Of a DNA stretch of 64,000 nt, positions 21,621 to 33,215 are shown in pieces. The translations under genes and the position numbers were made by a program. How positions within the stretch are numbered: the stretch's first letter is position 1; every line of letters starts with the position of its first letter. The notes beneath the pieces were generated by a model that saw nothing but the letters and a program-made list of their open reading frames with translations, made no database searches and was not told the origin of the DNA. Source of the DNA: Peromyscus leucopus (lineage: Eukaryota; Chordata; Mammalia; Rodentia; Cricetidae); NCBI RefSeq assembly GCF_004664715.2, contig NC_051072.1, forward strand, positions 36,066,142 to 36,130,141, read 5' to 3'.

Positions 21621-21737
21621 ATCCTCCAATTTCCCTACTCCAAAAGAAAGTGAAAACACATTCTTATTAATGTTTTCATTAATTATTTATTCATCCATTT
21701 TAAATTTATTTTTAAAAACAGCTCTATTAAGAGATCA

Positions 21738-21925
21738 TTCGTGCCAGCAAGATTGCTCAGCAGGTAAAAGCTCTTGCCATACAAGCAAGCATCAACAGTC
21801 TGCGTTTAAGCCTCAGAGCCAAAAGTGAAATGAGAAAACTGACTCCTAAAATTATCCTCTGACTTGACCATGGCACGAGCAAACCCTCCTCATGCACACA
21901 TATCATATATACACACACACACAAT
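21738..21925 (+). mobile_element. B3/B2-class SINE, sense
   Basis: 'gccagcaagattgctcagca' and 'tcttgccatacaagcaagca' give the head; the tail ends in CA repeats at 21912-21924. Confidence 0.75.
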
Positions 21926-22129
21926 AACAATAAATACATTGCCTAAGTGACTTCATTCCTCTATCCTACAGCTCACCTGTTGAAAGAATATAGCCCAGCA
22001 ATTTTTTGAGGATGTTCCCAGAATTGAATGACCACAATCAATTTTAACACATTTTTACAAGTCAAGAAGGAAACTTTAGAGCTATCAATAAGTAGTCATT
22101 TCCAATGGTAATTACTTACCTACTTTTTG

Positions 22130-22700
22130 TCTCTATATAATTGCCCATTCCAGTCTTCCCGATCCCATCTGCCTCTACTATTTAACCTCTGATCAACATC
22201 TCCCCTTTTCTTTTTCCCAATCACTTACTCATTCCTCTGGTAACCACCATGCGAGTCAGTCTTCCTCCATGCATGAGTGAGATTGTACAGTAGTTTTTTT
22301 TCTGCGCATGACTTACTTGAATGGGTGTTCTCCAGGTTCACCCATGTGTCACAGTCTTTCATTCTTTTTATGACTGGGCTTGCCCCCCATCTCCACATAT
22401 ATGTGTTAATCTCACGTCTTAGCCAATGTCAATAGTGCTGCAATGAATATGGACATGCAGATGTCTCTCTTTGGATATACACCAGTTGTGGGACTGCTGG
22501 ATTATGTGCTAGTTTTATTTCTAACATTCGGGAGAAACTCCATGACCGTTATGCTAATTTATACCTCACAGGCAGTATATAGGAATTATTGTATCACCAT
22601 ATCCTCACTGGTGTGACTCTTTTGAGACTAGCCATTCTAATAGGTGTGAGGTGATTTGCCTTCCTCAATGAGTGATTCATGCAGCATTGATTGATCTGAC
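22130..22700 (-). mobile_element. Old L1 3' fragment, antisense
   Basis: 'caatagtgctgcaatgaata', 'gtgggactgctggattatgt' and 'gccattctaataggtgtgag' follow the order of the L1 ORF2 end/3' region read in reverse. It is heavily decayed with no long frame, so it is an ancient L1M-type copy. Confidence 0.8.
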
Positions 22701-23030
22701 AGTATATATCAGTCTCAGGACACAGTTGTAGAAGGGCCAAAGTGAGCAGGAGAGGACCTTTTCCTCAAGTAGCCTGCCACCCACTCAGAAAGCCGGGCAT
22801 GTAGATAAGTGAATGCAGCATTGTACTGAAGTGTGCTGGCGTCAGGCTCACAGACCAGAGTGGGAGCCCTGGAAAGGTGCCATAGGGGGCGACTCTTGTA
22901 TTGTTTGTTCCTAGCCCTCTGCCACACTGCCAGTGTTCCTGGGCGAAAAGGAAGTACACAGTTGAGATGTTTACAGGCCCTCCCCAACTCAGGAGTCCTA
23001 GATGATAATAACTTTAAACAGCAGGTTAAT

Positions 23031-23168
23031 GGCCAGGCCTGTTGGCACACACCTTTAGTCCCAGCACAAGAGAGGCAGAGAAGCAAGAGGATCTCTGTGA
23101 GTTCGAGGCCAGCCTGATCTACATAGTGAATTCCAGGACAGCCAGAGCTACATAGTGAGACCTTGTCT

Positions 23169-23201
<33 letters not shown>
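23031..23201 (+). mobile_element. B1 SINE, sense, with 30-bp A tail
   Basis: 'ccaggcctgttggcacacac' to 'gagaccttgtctcaaaaa' followed by an uninterrupted A-run at 23171-23201. Confidence 0.94.
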
Positions 23202-23202
<1 letters not shown>

Positions 23203-24695
23203 TTAATAAATCAAATTCCATTACAATATCTGAACTCCTTCCCTGTTATTTAAAGTGATGCCTGTGCTGCGTATATTCTGAATTGGGAAAAGAAGGATGG
23301 AGAACTTGGTTTTGGAGTAGGGTTCACCCCATCTTAGGGAGTTGTATGATCATGATTAGCTAGCTTCTGGAGCACTGAGACAAAATATATCAAACAACTT
23401 TAAATGGCAGTAACAATTGAAAAAAGAAAATTCAAGTAGTGACAGCACTAATAACCTTTGGGGGCAAAGAGGAAGCCATCCCTGGACTGCACCCACATCC
23501 TCAGAACATCCCTTAAATGCTTAGTTTGTCCTTGTCCAACAGTTCCCCCCCCCCCTACAGCTCAGACGTCAAACAAAAGCTAAGTATCATGGGCTTGGGA
23601 AGAATATTCCCGAAGATGTCCCCCCAAAAGAAACTATTTCTCTCTTCTGTCATTGCTAGACTCCAGAAAGGAGTCTGCATGAGATACCACAGTCATTGCT
23701 GCGACTTCAAGGAAGGAAAGCGTTTAGACTCACAGTCTACTGCACGGTCTGTCAGGGCAGGGCATCGTGGGAGAGGCTTCCGGGGATGGCAGCGGAACGT
23801 AAGGCAGCTGGGCGCATGGTACCCGATGGTGAAGCAGGAAGCAGTAACTGCTGGCTCCCCACCTGCCTTCTTCTCTCTTCTGTCCAGGTCCCCAGCCCAT
23901 GGGATGTTGCCACTCACGTTTAGGCTGGGTCTTTCCCTCTCAGTTACAAGCCCAGAGGGGGATCTCCCAAGTCATTCCAGCACAGTCAAGTTGAGGGTGA
24001 AGATTAGCCACCCCAGAGTCTACAGTCTCTGTCCTGCACTTCCTCGCCTCTTAAATACCCCTGACCTCAGTTCTGTCCCACTCCTTCATGAAGGATGCTC
24101 TGGTATGTTATTGGTAAGTCTTTCTCCGTCGCAACAGAGCTCCCCATGTCTTGATTGAACAAAGTGTCTGCAGGATAATAACCAATATATTTGTAATAAC
24201 ATTGTATATTTGTGCTTCCATGTGCCTATGTCCTTTTTCTCTAAGTGAACTAAAGCAAAATAGAGTTTTTATTATATTCAAATAGCATCGTAAAACTAGA
24301 ATACTTAATATAAAGGGCTATTTCCACATTGCATGTATCCCTAAAAGAAAATCACACAACATGGTGTATTTTTTATACTTATTGTCAAAACTGTTTGGCT
24401 CTGATTAAAGTTTTTAATCATATAATATTTTATATCAATTTGATGAAGCATAATAAAATGAACCATCATGAATCTACTACTCAACAGAACAACTGAATCA
24501 TTTGTATGTATATGTCAGGGTCTCACTGAATAACCAAACTGGCTTCCAGTTCCTACCTCAGTCTCTGAAGTGCTAGGTAGGAAGGATTACAGGCAGCATG
24601 CCACCCTGCCCAGCTTACACATAAATCTTAACAATATCCTTGAGTTCACCCAGATAGTCTTTTTCTTGTTCCCTCTCTCAAAAGCTCTTATTTAG

Positions 24696-24697
<2 letters not shown>
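23202..24697. other. Repeat-poor intergenic stretch
   Basis: A plus-strand frame of 213 codons at 23517-24158 crosses this region but has no similarity that I recognise, no preceding promoter feature and no obvious splice context. A worn antisense B1-like piece may lie at 24515-24615. Confidence 0.45.

Positions 24698-24740
<43 letters not shown>
24698..24740 (+). repeat. (GT)n microsatellite
   Basis: About 21 GT units. Confidence 0.98.
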
Positions 24741-24743
<3 letters not shown>

Positions 24744-24794
24744 ATCCATCTGCTTGTCTATCTCGGCTTTCAGCTTTTAAAAATCTTATGCCAT

Positions 24795-24860
24795 GGAGCT
24801 GGAGCAATGACTCAGACGTTTAGAGCACTTCCAGCACCCACATGGTGGCTCACACACACG

Positions 24861-24914
<54 letters not shown>
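24795..24914 (+). mobile_element. Shortened B2 SINE with (CA)n tail
   Basis: 'ggagctggagcaatgactca' and 'ccagcacccacatggtggct' are the B2 head with a deletion between the boxes; (CA)n follows at 24865-24913. Confidence 0.75.
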
Positions 24915-24915
<1 letters not shown>

Positions 24916-24920
24916 ATACA

Positions 24921-25387
24921 TGTGGTGGTATTGTGTCCCCCAAAATATTGTGTACCCTAATAAACTTATCTGGAGTCAGAGAACAGAAAAGCCACTAGAT
25001 GCTTAGGATAGGCAGTGGTAGCACATGCCTTTAATCCTAGCATTCCAGAGTCAGAACTCCATCTGTTCAAGGATACAGCCAAGCATGGTGACTCACGCCT
25101 TTAATCCCAGGGAGTGATGGTAGAAAGCAGAAAGGTATAAGGCGTGAGGACCAGAAACTAGAAGCATTTGGCTAGTTAAGCTTTTAGGTTTTGAGCAGCA
25201 CAGTTCAGCTGAGAGCCATTGGGATGAGGACACAGAAGCTTCCAGTCTGAGGAAACAAGAACAGCTGAGAAGTTGACCAGGTGAGGTTAGCTGTGGCTTG
25301 TTCTGTCTCTCTGATCTTCCAGTGTTCACCCCAATACCTGGCCCAGATTTGTTTTATTAATAAAGACTCTTTAAGATTCATGCTACA
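24921..25387 (+). mobile_element. Solo LTR, family 1 copy A (6-bp target-site duplication)
   Basis: A 467-bp element begins TGTGGTGGTATTGTG and ends GATTCATGCTACA. The six bases CATACA flank it exactly on both sides (24915-24920 and 25388-25393). Inside are SINE-like blocks ('gcacatgcctttaatcctag', 'ctcacgcctttaatcccag'), a TATA-like 'aggtataagg' and a terminal TTATTAATAAAG that can serve as a poly(A) signal. The 6-bp duplication points to an ERVK-type integrase. It has no coding content. Confidence 0.85.
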
Positions 25388-25452
25388 CATACACACCCCA
25401 AAACTTATACCATATGTAGTTTTCTGCCCTTATTTTTCCTTACTCAATTATA

Positions 25453-25600
25453 GTAGTTTTATTTTGGTTTTTGAGACAGGGTCTCATCATATAGTCCAAA
25501 CTGTGCCCACACTGACCATACAGTAGAAGCAAACTGGCCCGGGACTCCCAATCTTCTGGCATTGCTGGGGTTACAGGCATGCTTCACCATGCCCGGCTTC
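25453..25600 (-). mobile_element. Diverged B1/B4-like SINE, antisense
   Basis: 'ttttgagacagggtctcatc' and 'gctggggttacaggcatgct' bound the element; the middle carries extra sequence. Confidence 0.7.
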
Positions 25601-25899
25601 AGCGGTATTTCTCACATTACCTGCTGGCGCTGGCTGCAGCTGTGTGCCTGTCATATTACCATGAATGTACCACCATTGTTCTGGCTTAGTCACTGAGGTT
25701 ATTTCCTTTTCCTTTTCTTACTTTCTTCCTTCCTTTCTTTTTTCTTTTAATGATGTTGCTGCAAACATCCACAGCCTCCTGTTTGGAATTTCTAGCTACG
25801 GATCTGCTGTGCTATGGCTACACCCTTCTTCAGCTCCACAAAATAGCCCAGACAGCATCCTTAACAGTTTCACCTTTCACCCTGGAAAAGAGTCTGAAT

Positions 25900-26130
25900 T
25901 CTCAGCACAATAGTTTGTGATTGTCTTTTGGTGATTTAATGGCCATAATGTATATTCTGATGTAACCCTGATTTGCATTTTGCTGATCATTAAGTGGTTT
26001 GGACACCTTTTGCTGAATTTATTCACCAAAATTATTCCTTTTCCACTGACTGCCTATTCTCTTCTATCATTTTCTATTTGGTTGTTTAATCTTATCTTTA
26101 TAAATAAATTATAGACGTTTTATATATGTG
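25900..26130 (-). mobile_element. Ancient L1 fragment, antisense
   Basis: 'ccctgatttgcattttgctg' followed by 'ccttttccactgactgcc' is the reverse of the L1 ORF2 3' region. It is very worn. Confidence 0.5.
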
Positions 26131-26700
26131 TGTGTGTATTCTTAATAATCATCCTTCATATTATTTATTTTTCCTCTTAAAATATATCTTCTTGTTTCAA
26201 CTAACTAATACACTTCTCGTAAATATAACATAAGCAGAAGTCGACAGGCAGGTTTCTTTAAGGATTTTTACTTTTTCAGCTTCCACCCATTGTTTCCTAC
26301 ATTCTTTGACAATGTCTGGAATTATAGCATGCCTGTGTGACCCTGAGGAAAAGACCAAGGGACCTGTAATGTCACCGGGCCACCAAAGCAACCAGCAAGG
26401 GACTACCTCTACATTTCTCATATGTGGGGGGGAAAAAAGTCACTTTTAAACCTGGAAACTTCACAATGGAAATAAGGCCCAGAGTGTTAATTATTCACAA
26501 CAGATTACCTGCTCCGTTCTGTTTCTGAGAAACTGCATGCAGTATTATTGCAAACAAAGGCTTTCACCTGTGCTAACTGAGCTGGATTCTGGCCCCTGCA
26601 ACCTGGGAGTCGGGGTCACAAGCTCTACAGTGAACCCTGCACCAACGGTGGGTAACCCTTACCTCAAAATTAGATAATAACATCCCGACCTCTCTGGGGT
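26131..26700. other. Unassigned intergenic sequence
   Basis: Nothing recognised. Confidence 0.45.
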
Positions 26701-26714
26701 TCACTCCTTTGTGT

Positions 26715-26808
26715 GTTTGTTTGTTTGTTTGTTTGTTTTTGCCAGGGATCAACCTGGGACCTTGTAATGGGGTAGATAAGAGCTCTATTGAGCTATTTCC
26801 TCAGCCTC
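26715..26808 (-). mobile_element. ID/B4-type SINE, antisense, with (GTTT)n tail
   Basis: (GTTT)n at 26717-26737 is followed by 'gggatcaacctgggaccttg' and 'agctctattgagctatttcc', the reverse of an ID. Confidence 0.7.
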
Positions 26809-27490
26809 GATCTTACAGCTTCTGAAGTCTTCACGGCTTCTAGACCCCTTTCATATTTCCTATGGAATACGAAAGGAAAGGTCTTTTGTTCATGCTTTGA
26901 ACCTGTCGGTCAATGTGGAGAAGTTAGACGCCATCCCGGGGCGGGGGGGATAAAGAGGAAGTGGGTGCTTGAGATCAGATCCCTGTGGATGGGCGACCTG
27001 GTTGCAGGAGGATGGGATGTTCTCCCACTGAGCCTTGCCTTTGGCACGGGCTCGAAAAGCCTGAATTTCTTACTATTGTTTTTAAGAAGACATTTCCTTT
27101 CATATTTTATTTGGTGCTAGGTATGGATCCCAGGGCTTCCCATAGACAATATTCTTCTCGGGTTTCTTAAGAAATGTGATTACATACTTAGCAGATGTCT
27201 AACATATATACAGCCACACGGTACATATTTCAAACAAAACAAAAAAACCAAAGACTTCTTACCCATTACGTCTGCTTCCCTACCACCCACTCAACCCAGT
27301 CCCCACCATGGTTCCCTAATCTACCATAGAATGGGGTTAGCTTGACATGACTTGTTCCAAGTAAATCCACACCTGGCCTTGGGATCCCACTTCCTTCCTC
27401 CATACTGCTCACCAGTTATTTAACGATCACTTAAAAAATACATTTTCAGAGATATATGTTAATTATCTGTAAGAGTATACTCTTAAAGAC
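26809..27490. other. Unassigned intergenic sequence
   Basis: A short antisense ID-like fragment may be present at 27105-27150. Otherwise nothing is recognised. Confidence 0.4.
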
Positions 27491-27494
27491 ATCA

Positions 27495-27560
27495 CATATG
27501 TAGCTCAAGAGCATTTGCTTAGCATCCTGAGGGCCTGGATTCTATCCTCCCAGCATGAGG
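27495..27560 (+). mobile_element. ID-like SINE, sense
   Basis: 'catatgtagctcaagagcat' and 'gagggcctggattctatcct' resemble the two ID halves. Confidence 0.55.
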
Positions 27561-27939
27561 TCACAGGAGAGAAGAAACAAGCTTAGGCAGGATTCGTCTC
27601 AGTTCTACCTCAGGACCTATCCTTGTCACCTAGTTCAGAGACGAGAGGAAAATTTGCCCCCCTCTCATCCTCCAATTCCTTTTTTCCCCTCTCAACTCTC
27701 GTGTATGTGATTCTCCGTTGTTACGTCTCCCTTTCTTGGTATCCGAGTTTTATTGGAAAGATGACTCATCTCCTGACGAGGGAGGGAGCAGGCAGCCCTT
27801 TCTCAGCTCCCAGGGCCGTGGGTGAACAGTGAAGGGACGGACAACTTTTTAATTGAATGAATGAGAAAAGGAAAACAAGAGTTTAGGATAAAGTCAAGCT
27901 GTGTTCCTCCGCTTCTTGTTGTGACATTAGTTCACCCCA

Positions 27940-28140
27940 CATACATACATATATACATCTATACATCCATCCATCTGTACATACATACATACATCATACA
28001 TGCATTCATCCATCTACACATCCATACATCCATCCACATATTCATCCGTACATCCATCCATACATCCATCCATCCATACATACATACATACATACATACA
28101 TTCATACATACATACACACATACATACACATATACATACT
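27940..28140 (+). repeat. (CATA)n/(CATC)n compound microsatellite
   Basis: About 200 bases of interspersed CATA, CATC, CACA and TACA units. It creates long spurious frames on both strands. Confidence 0.97.
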
Positions 28141-28144
28141 TTAA

Positions 28145-29262
28145 GCTTGTCTGGAGGTGGAGATGAGAAGACAGGTCAATCCTACTACCATCTGTACACT
28201 TTTTTATATAAATTTTTTTTGTTTTCGATGGTACAAATTGTTTTTTAAAATGGCTCTGTCTGCTTGGTAAATATACTATGAAAGATCTGTGAATGGACAA
28301 GGCTTCTGACCCCTGAATGGCCTTGTCAAGTCCCCTGGTGGCTTCCATACAGATGTAGATCCAGAAGCTTCCCAGCCCTCAGAGCCATCTCCCTGCAGAG
28401 CTCCTGGCAAACTGAATCTCATTTGACTTTGCTCCGGACCAATGGTTATCCCTCTTTTCAGAAGGTCTCCTACAGGGATATTTAAACTTGGCGTACCAGG
28501 ATCAACGAGACCATCTGTTAATCTTGCAGTTGTCTGACCTCATCCCAGAAACGATGACCCAGAAGGTGTAGGAAGAAACACCCAAGTGCTATGTTGTCAC
28601 CAAGCGATATGTTGATATGTTGTTATTAGGTCCAGCACATCACACCCCATCCCCTGCCCCCAGATTCTGCTCCCATCAGAATCTGAGAGTCTCAGGTCTA
28701 GCCAGTCCTGATTTTCTCATCTTACTTTTAATAAGCTAGGACCGCTTCCTTCAAAGTGATTGCTACACGTCGTCAGTGCAGTGCAAAATTATAATTAAAC
28801 AACCGGACTCAGGAGGCAGGCTCCTGAAGATTTCCCCCCAAATGCCCCGTGCGCTAGTGTCCGGACCTTGTCAAATGAGTGAAGATAACAGTTCCCTCCT
28901 CATGGGTTTGGTTTATTTAAATGAACTATTACATCTCTAACCTTCAGCACAGCACCAAAGCACACACTAGGTACTCAGCAGGTCCTGGACGTTACTAGTC
29001 CAAGATTCCTGCAGCTCCTCATCAGAACCAGCTTGATGGCATACCCAGTTATCTCGGGACCTAAGGATAATGCTCTGGGCCTTCACAACTACACGCTTAA
29101 GTCTGTATTTATGCATTTTACTGTAAAATGTTTCCATAGCCCTTACTAGGTTCTCAGACTGGTCTCTGACACTGTGTTGAGCTCTAGAGGCTGTGTGTCA
29201 GAAACGTACCCTGGACTAGCAACGTTGGAACTGGTGGAGGCTGCTTAGAGATGTAGGCTGTC
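28145..29262. other. Repeat-poor intergenic stretch
   Basis: Unique-looking sequence with no exon or repeat that I recognise. Confidence 0.45.
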
Positions 29263-29430
29263 AGTTGGGCGGTGGTGGCTCATGCCTTTAACCCCAGCAC
29301 TTGGGAGGCAGAGGCAGGCCGATCTCTGTGAGTTTGAAGCCAGCCTGGTCTACAGAGCAAGTTCCAGGACAGCCAGGGCTGTTACACGAAGAAACCCTGT
29401 CTTGAAAAGCCATAAATAAAAACATAAAAA
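29263..29430 (+). mobile_element. B1 SINE, sense
   Basis: 'ttgggcggtggtggctcatg' to 'gaaaccctgtcttgaaaag'. The right half has the mouse-like 'agttccaggacagccagggc' form, unlike the 'gatccaggaaa' copies. Confidence 0.94.
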
Positions 29431-29818
29431 TATAAATGAGTGAATGCAATGCAGGCTGTCAGAGCCTGCCCTAGCCCTGCAGAATCAAACCTGTGTCTTC
29501 TGCAGGGTTCCGAGTGATTCCTCTGCACACTTACCCTGAAGATGGAGGCATCCAGAAATCCCCCAAATTTCCATCATGGAAAGCATCACCCTGGAAATGT
29601 TACTAAGGAAAAAAATCTTAAGCAAGTTTCAACTTATCTCTGATAAGATTACCCAAATTTATTGAGCAATAACAACAATAAGAATGCTTGCAACAGGCAG
29701 CCCTGAAAACCGGGAAATCTCCTAGAATTCCTGCCTGTTGCGCAATCATGTAGCATTTATGGGCTGAAAACAGATGCGGAGCAAAAAGAACAACTTAATT
29801 GTTCTCAAAGTCACTATG

Positions 29819-29821
<3 letters not shown>

Positions 29822-29878
<57 letters not shown>
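29822..29878 (+). repeat. (CT)n(GT)n compound microsatellite
   Basis: A CT run to about 29850 passes directly into a GT run. Confidence 0.97.
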
Positions 29879-30289
29879 TCATCATTTTGTCTTACTCGAA
29901 TGAGCTGACTGCCCATGGCTAACGAAGACTCAGTTGCTGAGACTGCCCCTGACTGAGCTTCAGCTATTCATGCTCTCAGATTCCTCCCTCTCAGGAAGCA
30001 TGAATGACTCAGTAACGGTCTGGCCTGTTGAGTCCACTACAGCAGGCTCAAAGCAATGCTCTAACCGCTTATTCTAACAGGCCTTTAAGAGTACATACAC
30101 ATCATCTGGCATATTTCCTGGTAATTCTGGCTTGTCGAATCTGATCTTTTTAAAACTCAGTTGGAGTTATTCTGATATTTAGAGAAGAAAACATTACCCC
30201 CCAAGGATAGTCCACAATGTAAGGACTGAATGAGAGGCATGGTAGAATGTAGGGGAAACATGAACCTTTATATACTGTGGGTGGAAAAT

Positions 30290-30640
30290 GTAAGTTAATC
30301 TAACCAGGTGTGGACTTCCTTGGAAAAACTCAGTATGGAGCTTCCTCAAAAACTCTAAAAATAGAAGTCCCACGTGACCCAGGTGTACCATTCCTGGCTG
30401 TGTACCAGGAGTCAAAGTCCACACACAGCAGAGATACCTGCACACCCATGTTTACCACTCTGCTCACAACAACCAAGTTGTGGAATCAGCCTGGACATGA
30501 GGAAGGTGTGGCATATATACACAATCAAGTTTTTATTCAATCACAAAGAATGACATTGTGTCACTTGCAGAAAGGTGAATGTAACTCAGTAGTAGATCAT
30601 CGGATCATCGTGTTAAGGAAAATAAGCCCCATCAGGAAGA
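30290..30640 (+). mobile_element. Old L1 ORF2 3' fragment, sense
   Basis: 'tcagtatggagcttcctcaa', 'ctgcacacccatgtttacca', 'gtggaatcagcctggacatg' and 'gtggcatatatacacaatc' follow the sense L1 order at the end of ORF2. Frameshifts and stops remove any coding capacity. Confidence 0.82.
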
Positions 30641-30649
30641 TAAACATCA

Positions 30650-30735
30650 GGCTTAGGATGAAGCTCAGCCGTAGAAGCACTTGTCTAGCATGTGAACCAG
30701 CAGGTTCTATCCCCCACATCACATAAACAAATATT
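30650..30735 (+). mobile_element. ID-like SINE, sense
   Basis: 'aggatgaagctcagccgtag' and 'ccagcaggttctatccccca' match the ID plan; a B1-like antisense scrap follows at 30736-30776. Confidence 0.65.
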
Positions 30736-31012
30736 CCAAGTGCTGAGACTATAGATGTAAGCCACCGTGCTCAGCCCAGAATCTATATTAAAAAGAAGAT
30801 ACGAGGTAGTTAGTATTATTGTTACTGTCCAGGCTACGGATGGGGGGCGGTGCAGAAGGGAAACTATTTGGGAAGAGAGGCCAATATGATCAGAGTACAT
30901 CACATGCATGTATGGAACTGTCACAATAAGACCCATTATTTTGTACAAGTAATATAGACTAATGAAACAACTATGTTTTATTTATTTATTTTAATTAATT
31001 AATTAATTTTGT

Positions 31013-31165
31013 TTTGTTTTTTTTTGAGACAGGGTTTCTCTGTGTAGCTTTGCGCCTTTCCTGGGACTCACTTGGTAGTCCAGGCTGGCCTCGAACTCAC
31101 AGAGTTCCACCTGCCTCTGCCTTCCGAGTGCTGGGATTGAAAACGTGTACCACCGACTGGCTGAA
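31013..31165 (-). mobile_element. B1 SINE, antisense
   Basis: T-run then 'gagacagggtttctctgtgt', 'ggctggcctcgaactcacag' and 'gagtgctgggattga'. 'gcgcctttcctggga' is the reverse of the cricetid-type right half. Confidence 0.95.
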
Positions 31166-31474
31166 CTACATCTTAAAAGAAGGTGGTTGCTTGCGGGCTA
31201 CAGTGCAGTCCCTAGCCCGGTACAGCAAGAAGCCTCTGCTGCTGGAGATGCCTGCTGAAGACTTTTTGCTGCAGCAGCCCTGACAGCACTCTGAGTGGGG
31301 AGGTGGACTCTGGAGGACCTTCCTACCAGGAGTTGTCTTTCCCACTCACACAGAAAACTTATCGGGAAGGACTCACCTTGTTTCTTTCCCAGGCTTCAAG
31401 ACTCAGTTGGCCTTGAAGTCTTAGGGCCCAGCAGAGGCCTTTTACCAATGGAAACTTATGTTGCATCAAAACCT

Positions 31475-31982
31475 TGTGGTGATATACTGTGTACCCTAAT
31501 AAAATTTGCCTGAAGATCAGAGGACAGAACAAGCCACTGTATTAAACACAGACGCCAGGCAGTGATAGCATACGCCTTTAATCCTAACACTCAGGAGGCA
31601 GAGATCCGTCTGGATCTCTGTGAGTTCAAAGCCACCCTGGACTACATGAGATTGTCTCAGTCTGGGAGAGAAACAGAGCCAGGCATGGTGGCACACACCT
31701 AGCACTTGAGAATCACACGCCTTTAATCCCAGCACTTGAGAATCACATGCCTTTAATCCCAGCACTAGGAAGGAAGTGGAATAGCTGGGCAAAGAAAGGT
31801 ATATAAGATGTGAGGAGACAGGAACTAAAGCCTTTTCAGGCTGGGGAGTCCAAAAGGAAAGACATAACTGTGGCTTGTTCCATTGTCTCTCTGATTTTCA
31901 GCATTTACCTCAATAACCAGCACCGTTTTTTGTTTTGTTTTGTTTTTTTTATTAAATGACCAATTCCAGAATTTGAGCTACA
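31475..31982 (+). mobile_element. Solo LTR, family 1 copy B (perfect 6-bp duplication)
   Basis: A 508-bp element begins TGTGGTGATATACTGTG and ends TTTGAGCTACA. AAACCT is present at 31469-31474 and again at 31983-31988. It shares 'gtaccctaataaaatttgcc', the 'cctttaatcc' modules, 'aaaggtatataag' and the terminal poly(A)-signal region with copy A. A 32-base unit around 'cttgagaatcaca' is duplicated near 31706-31765, explaining the extra length. Confidence 0.88.
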
Positions 31983-32371
31983 AAACCTCAAATTCCTTCA
32001 GGCCATTTAGGGCCCTTTCTGCCATCAAAGTAACAGACATAAAAGTCATCCAGAATCCCACCGCCTCGATAGATAAGATGATTGACGTCAAAGGCCAAGG
32101 CCACACACACAGCAGCAGGTCTGTGGACAGGAAATCATTGGTTACAGAGATGTCCACTGCAGAAATAGGGACAGCCATGTTTACCCGCAGCTACCTTTGT
32201 GGATGTATCGATGTGCTTCTCGTCCACCCGGCCTCACGTTGAGTACGTTATCGGATGTGCTAAAGGGCTTTAAACTTTGCTGTGAGTCTATCAGTAGCAG
32301 AAGAGTGAGAAATAACAGCAGACCAAGAGGAAGAAAGGGCACTTTTTCAAGCCTGGAGGTAAAGTTTCTGT

Positions 32372-32455
32372 GTGTGCAGCACTGTGGACGGAACCTGAGA
32401 ATCATGCATGTTGGGCGAACACTGCCACTGAGCTACACCCCCCAGCCCAAGCTGC
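32372..32455 (-). mobile_element. ID/B4-type SINE, antisense
   Basis: 'gcatgttgggcgaacactgc' and 'cactgagctacacccccca' are the reverse of an ID head. Confidence 0.65.
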
Positions 32456-32782
32456 TGGAAGGGAGCCTCTCCACAATGCCTTTGGACTCGCTTTTGTTTG
32501 TGACCCTGTCGGGGAAAGCCAAAATATGTTTATTAAATGTGCAGCAGCTGGATTATGTTAAAAGGGGACGGGAAATACTCGGCCTTGCAGAAGAACAGAA
32601 TATTCCCCATGACTACAATGCTTTCACGGAGCACGCTAGTCTCACCGTCCTCTGCCGCCCCGTAGAAAACACTCATCCACTTGAAGGGGAAAGGAGTTTG
32701 GCGGCCACACATGGTAAGGCAGCTTTGCCGGTGACTCTCTGTAGCAGGTGAAAAGATCCTCCCTACTCAGGGAATTTGAAGG

Positions 32783-32802
32783 TTGAGAGAGAGAGAGAGA
32801 CA

Positions 32803-32834
<32 letters not shown>

Positions 32835-32836
32835 CT
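32783..32836 (+). repeat. (GA)n microsatellite with CAGA interruptions
   Basis: Purine-only alternating tract. The RERERE-type frames here are artefacts. Confidence 0.96.
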
Positions 32837-33009
32837 GTGCAAGAAGGTCAAGGAGCGACGACTGGTACTCAGGTGTTAGGTCCCAAGTACTTCCCGCGTC
32901 TTCCGCCTGCACACCTTTGCAACAGAGCCCTTTGTACGGGTGTGCTAGCAAGCCTGGGTGTGTCTATACTCGGCGAAGGTCTACCAGGGGCCTCCAAATG
33001 CCTACTTGA

Positions 33010-33215
33010 AAGATTTTTATTACATGTATTTGTGGAGGGAAGGGGGCGTACAGCATGTGTATGCATGTGTGTATGCGTCACAGCACATGCGTGGAGGCCA
33101 GAGGACAACTTTCAGGAGTCGGTTCTTTCTACTGCGTGGGTCCTGGGTATGGAACCCAGGTGGTCTGTCAGGCTTACAAGGGCTTTACCCACTGAGCCAT
33201 CTCTCGGGCCCCCAG
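33010..33215 (-). mobile_element. B3/B2-class SINE, antisense
   Basis: 'gcgtggaggccagaggacaa', 'gagtcggttctttctactgc' and 'tttacccactgagccatctc' are the reverse-complement order. Confidence 0.88.

Noticed and set aside
27940..28140. Repeat array considered as a CRISPR-like array
   Set aside because: Units are 4 bases without spacers; it is a simple microsatellite in a mammalian genome.
27861..28348. Long Tyr/Ile/His-rich and Met/Trp/Val-rich frames
   Set aside because: They are translations of the CATA/CATC microsatellite.
32197..32751. 184-codon plus-strand frame
   Set aside because: It passes through an antisense ID-like SINE and has no recognisable domain; no supporting signals.
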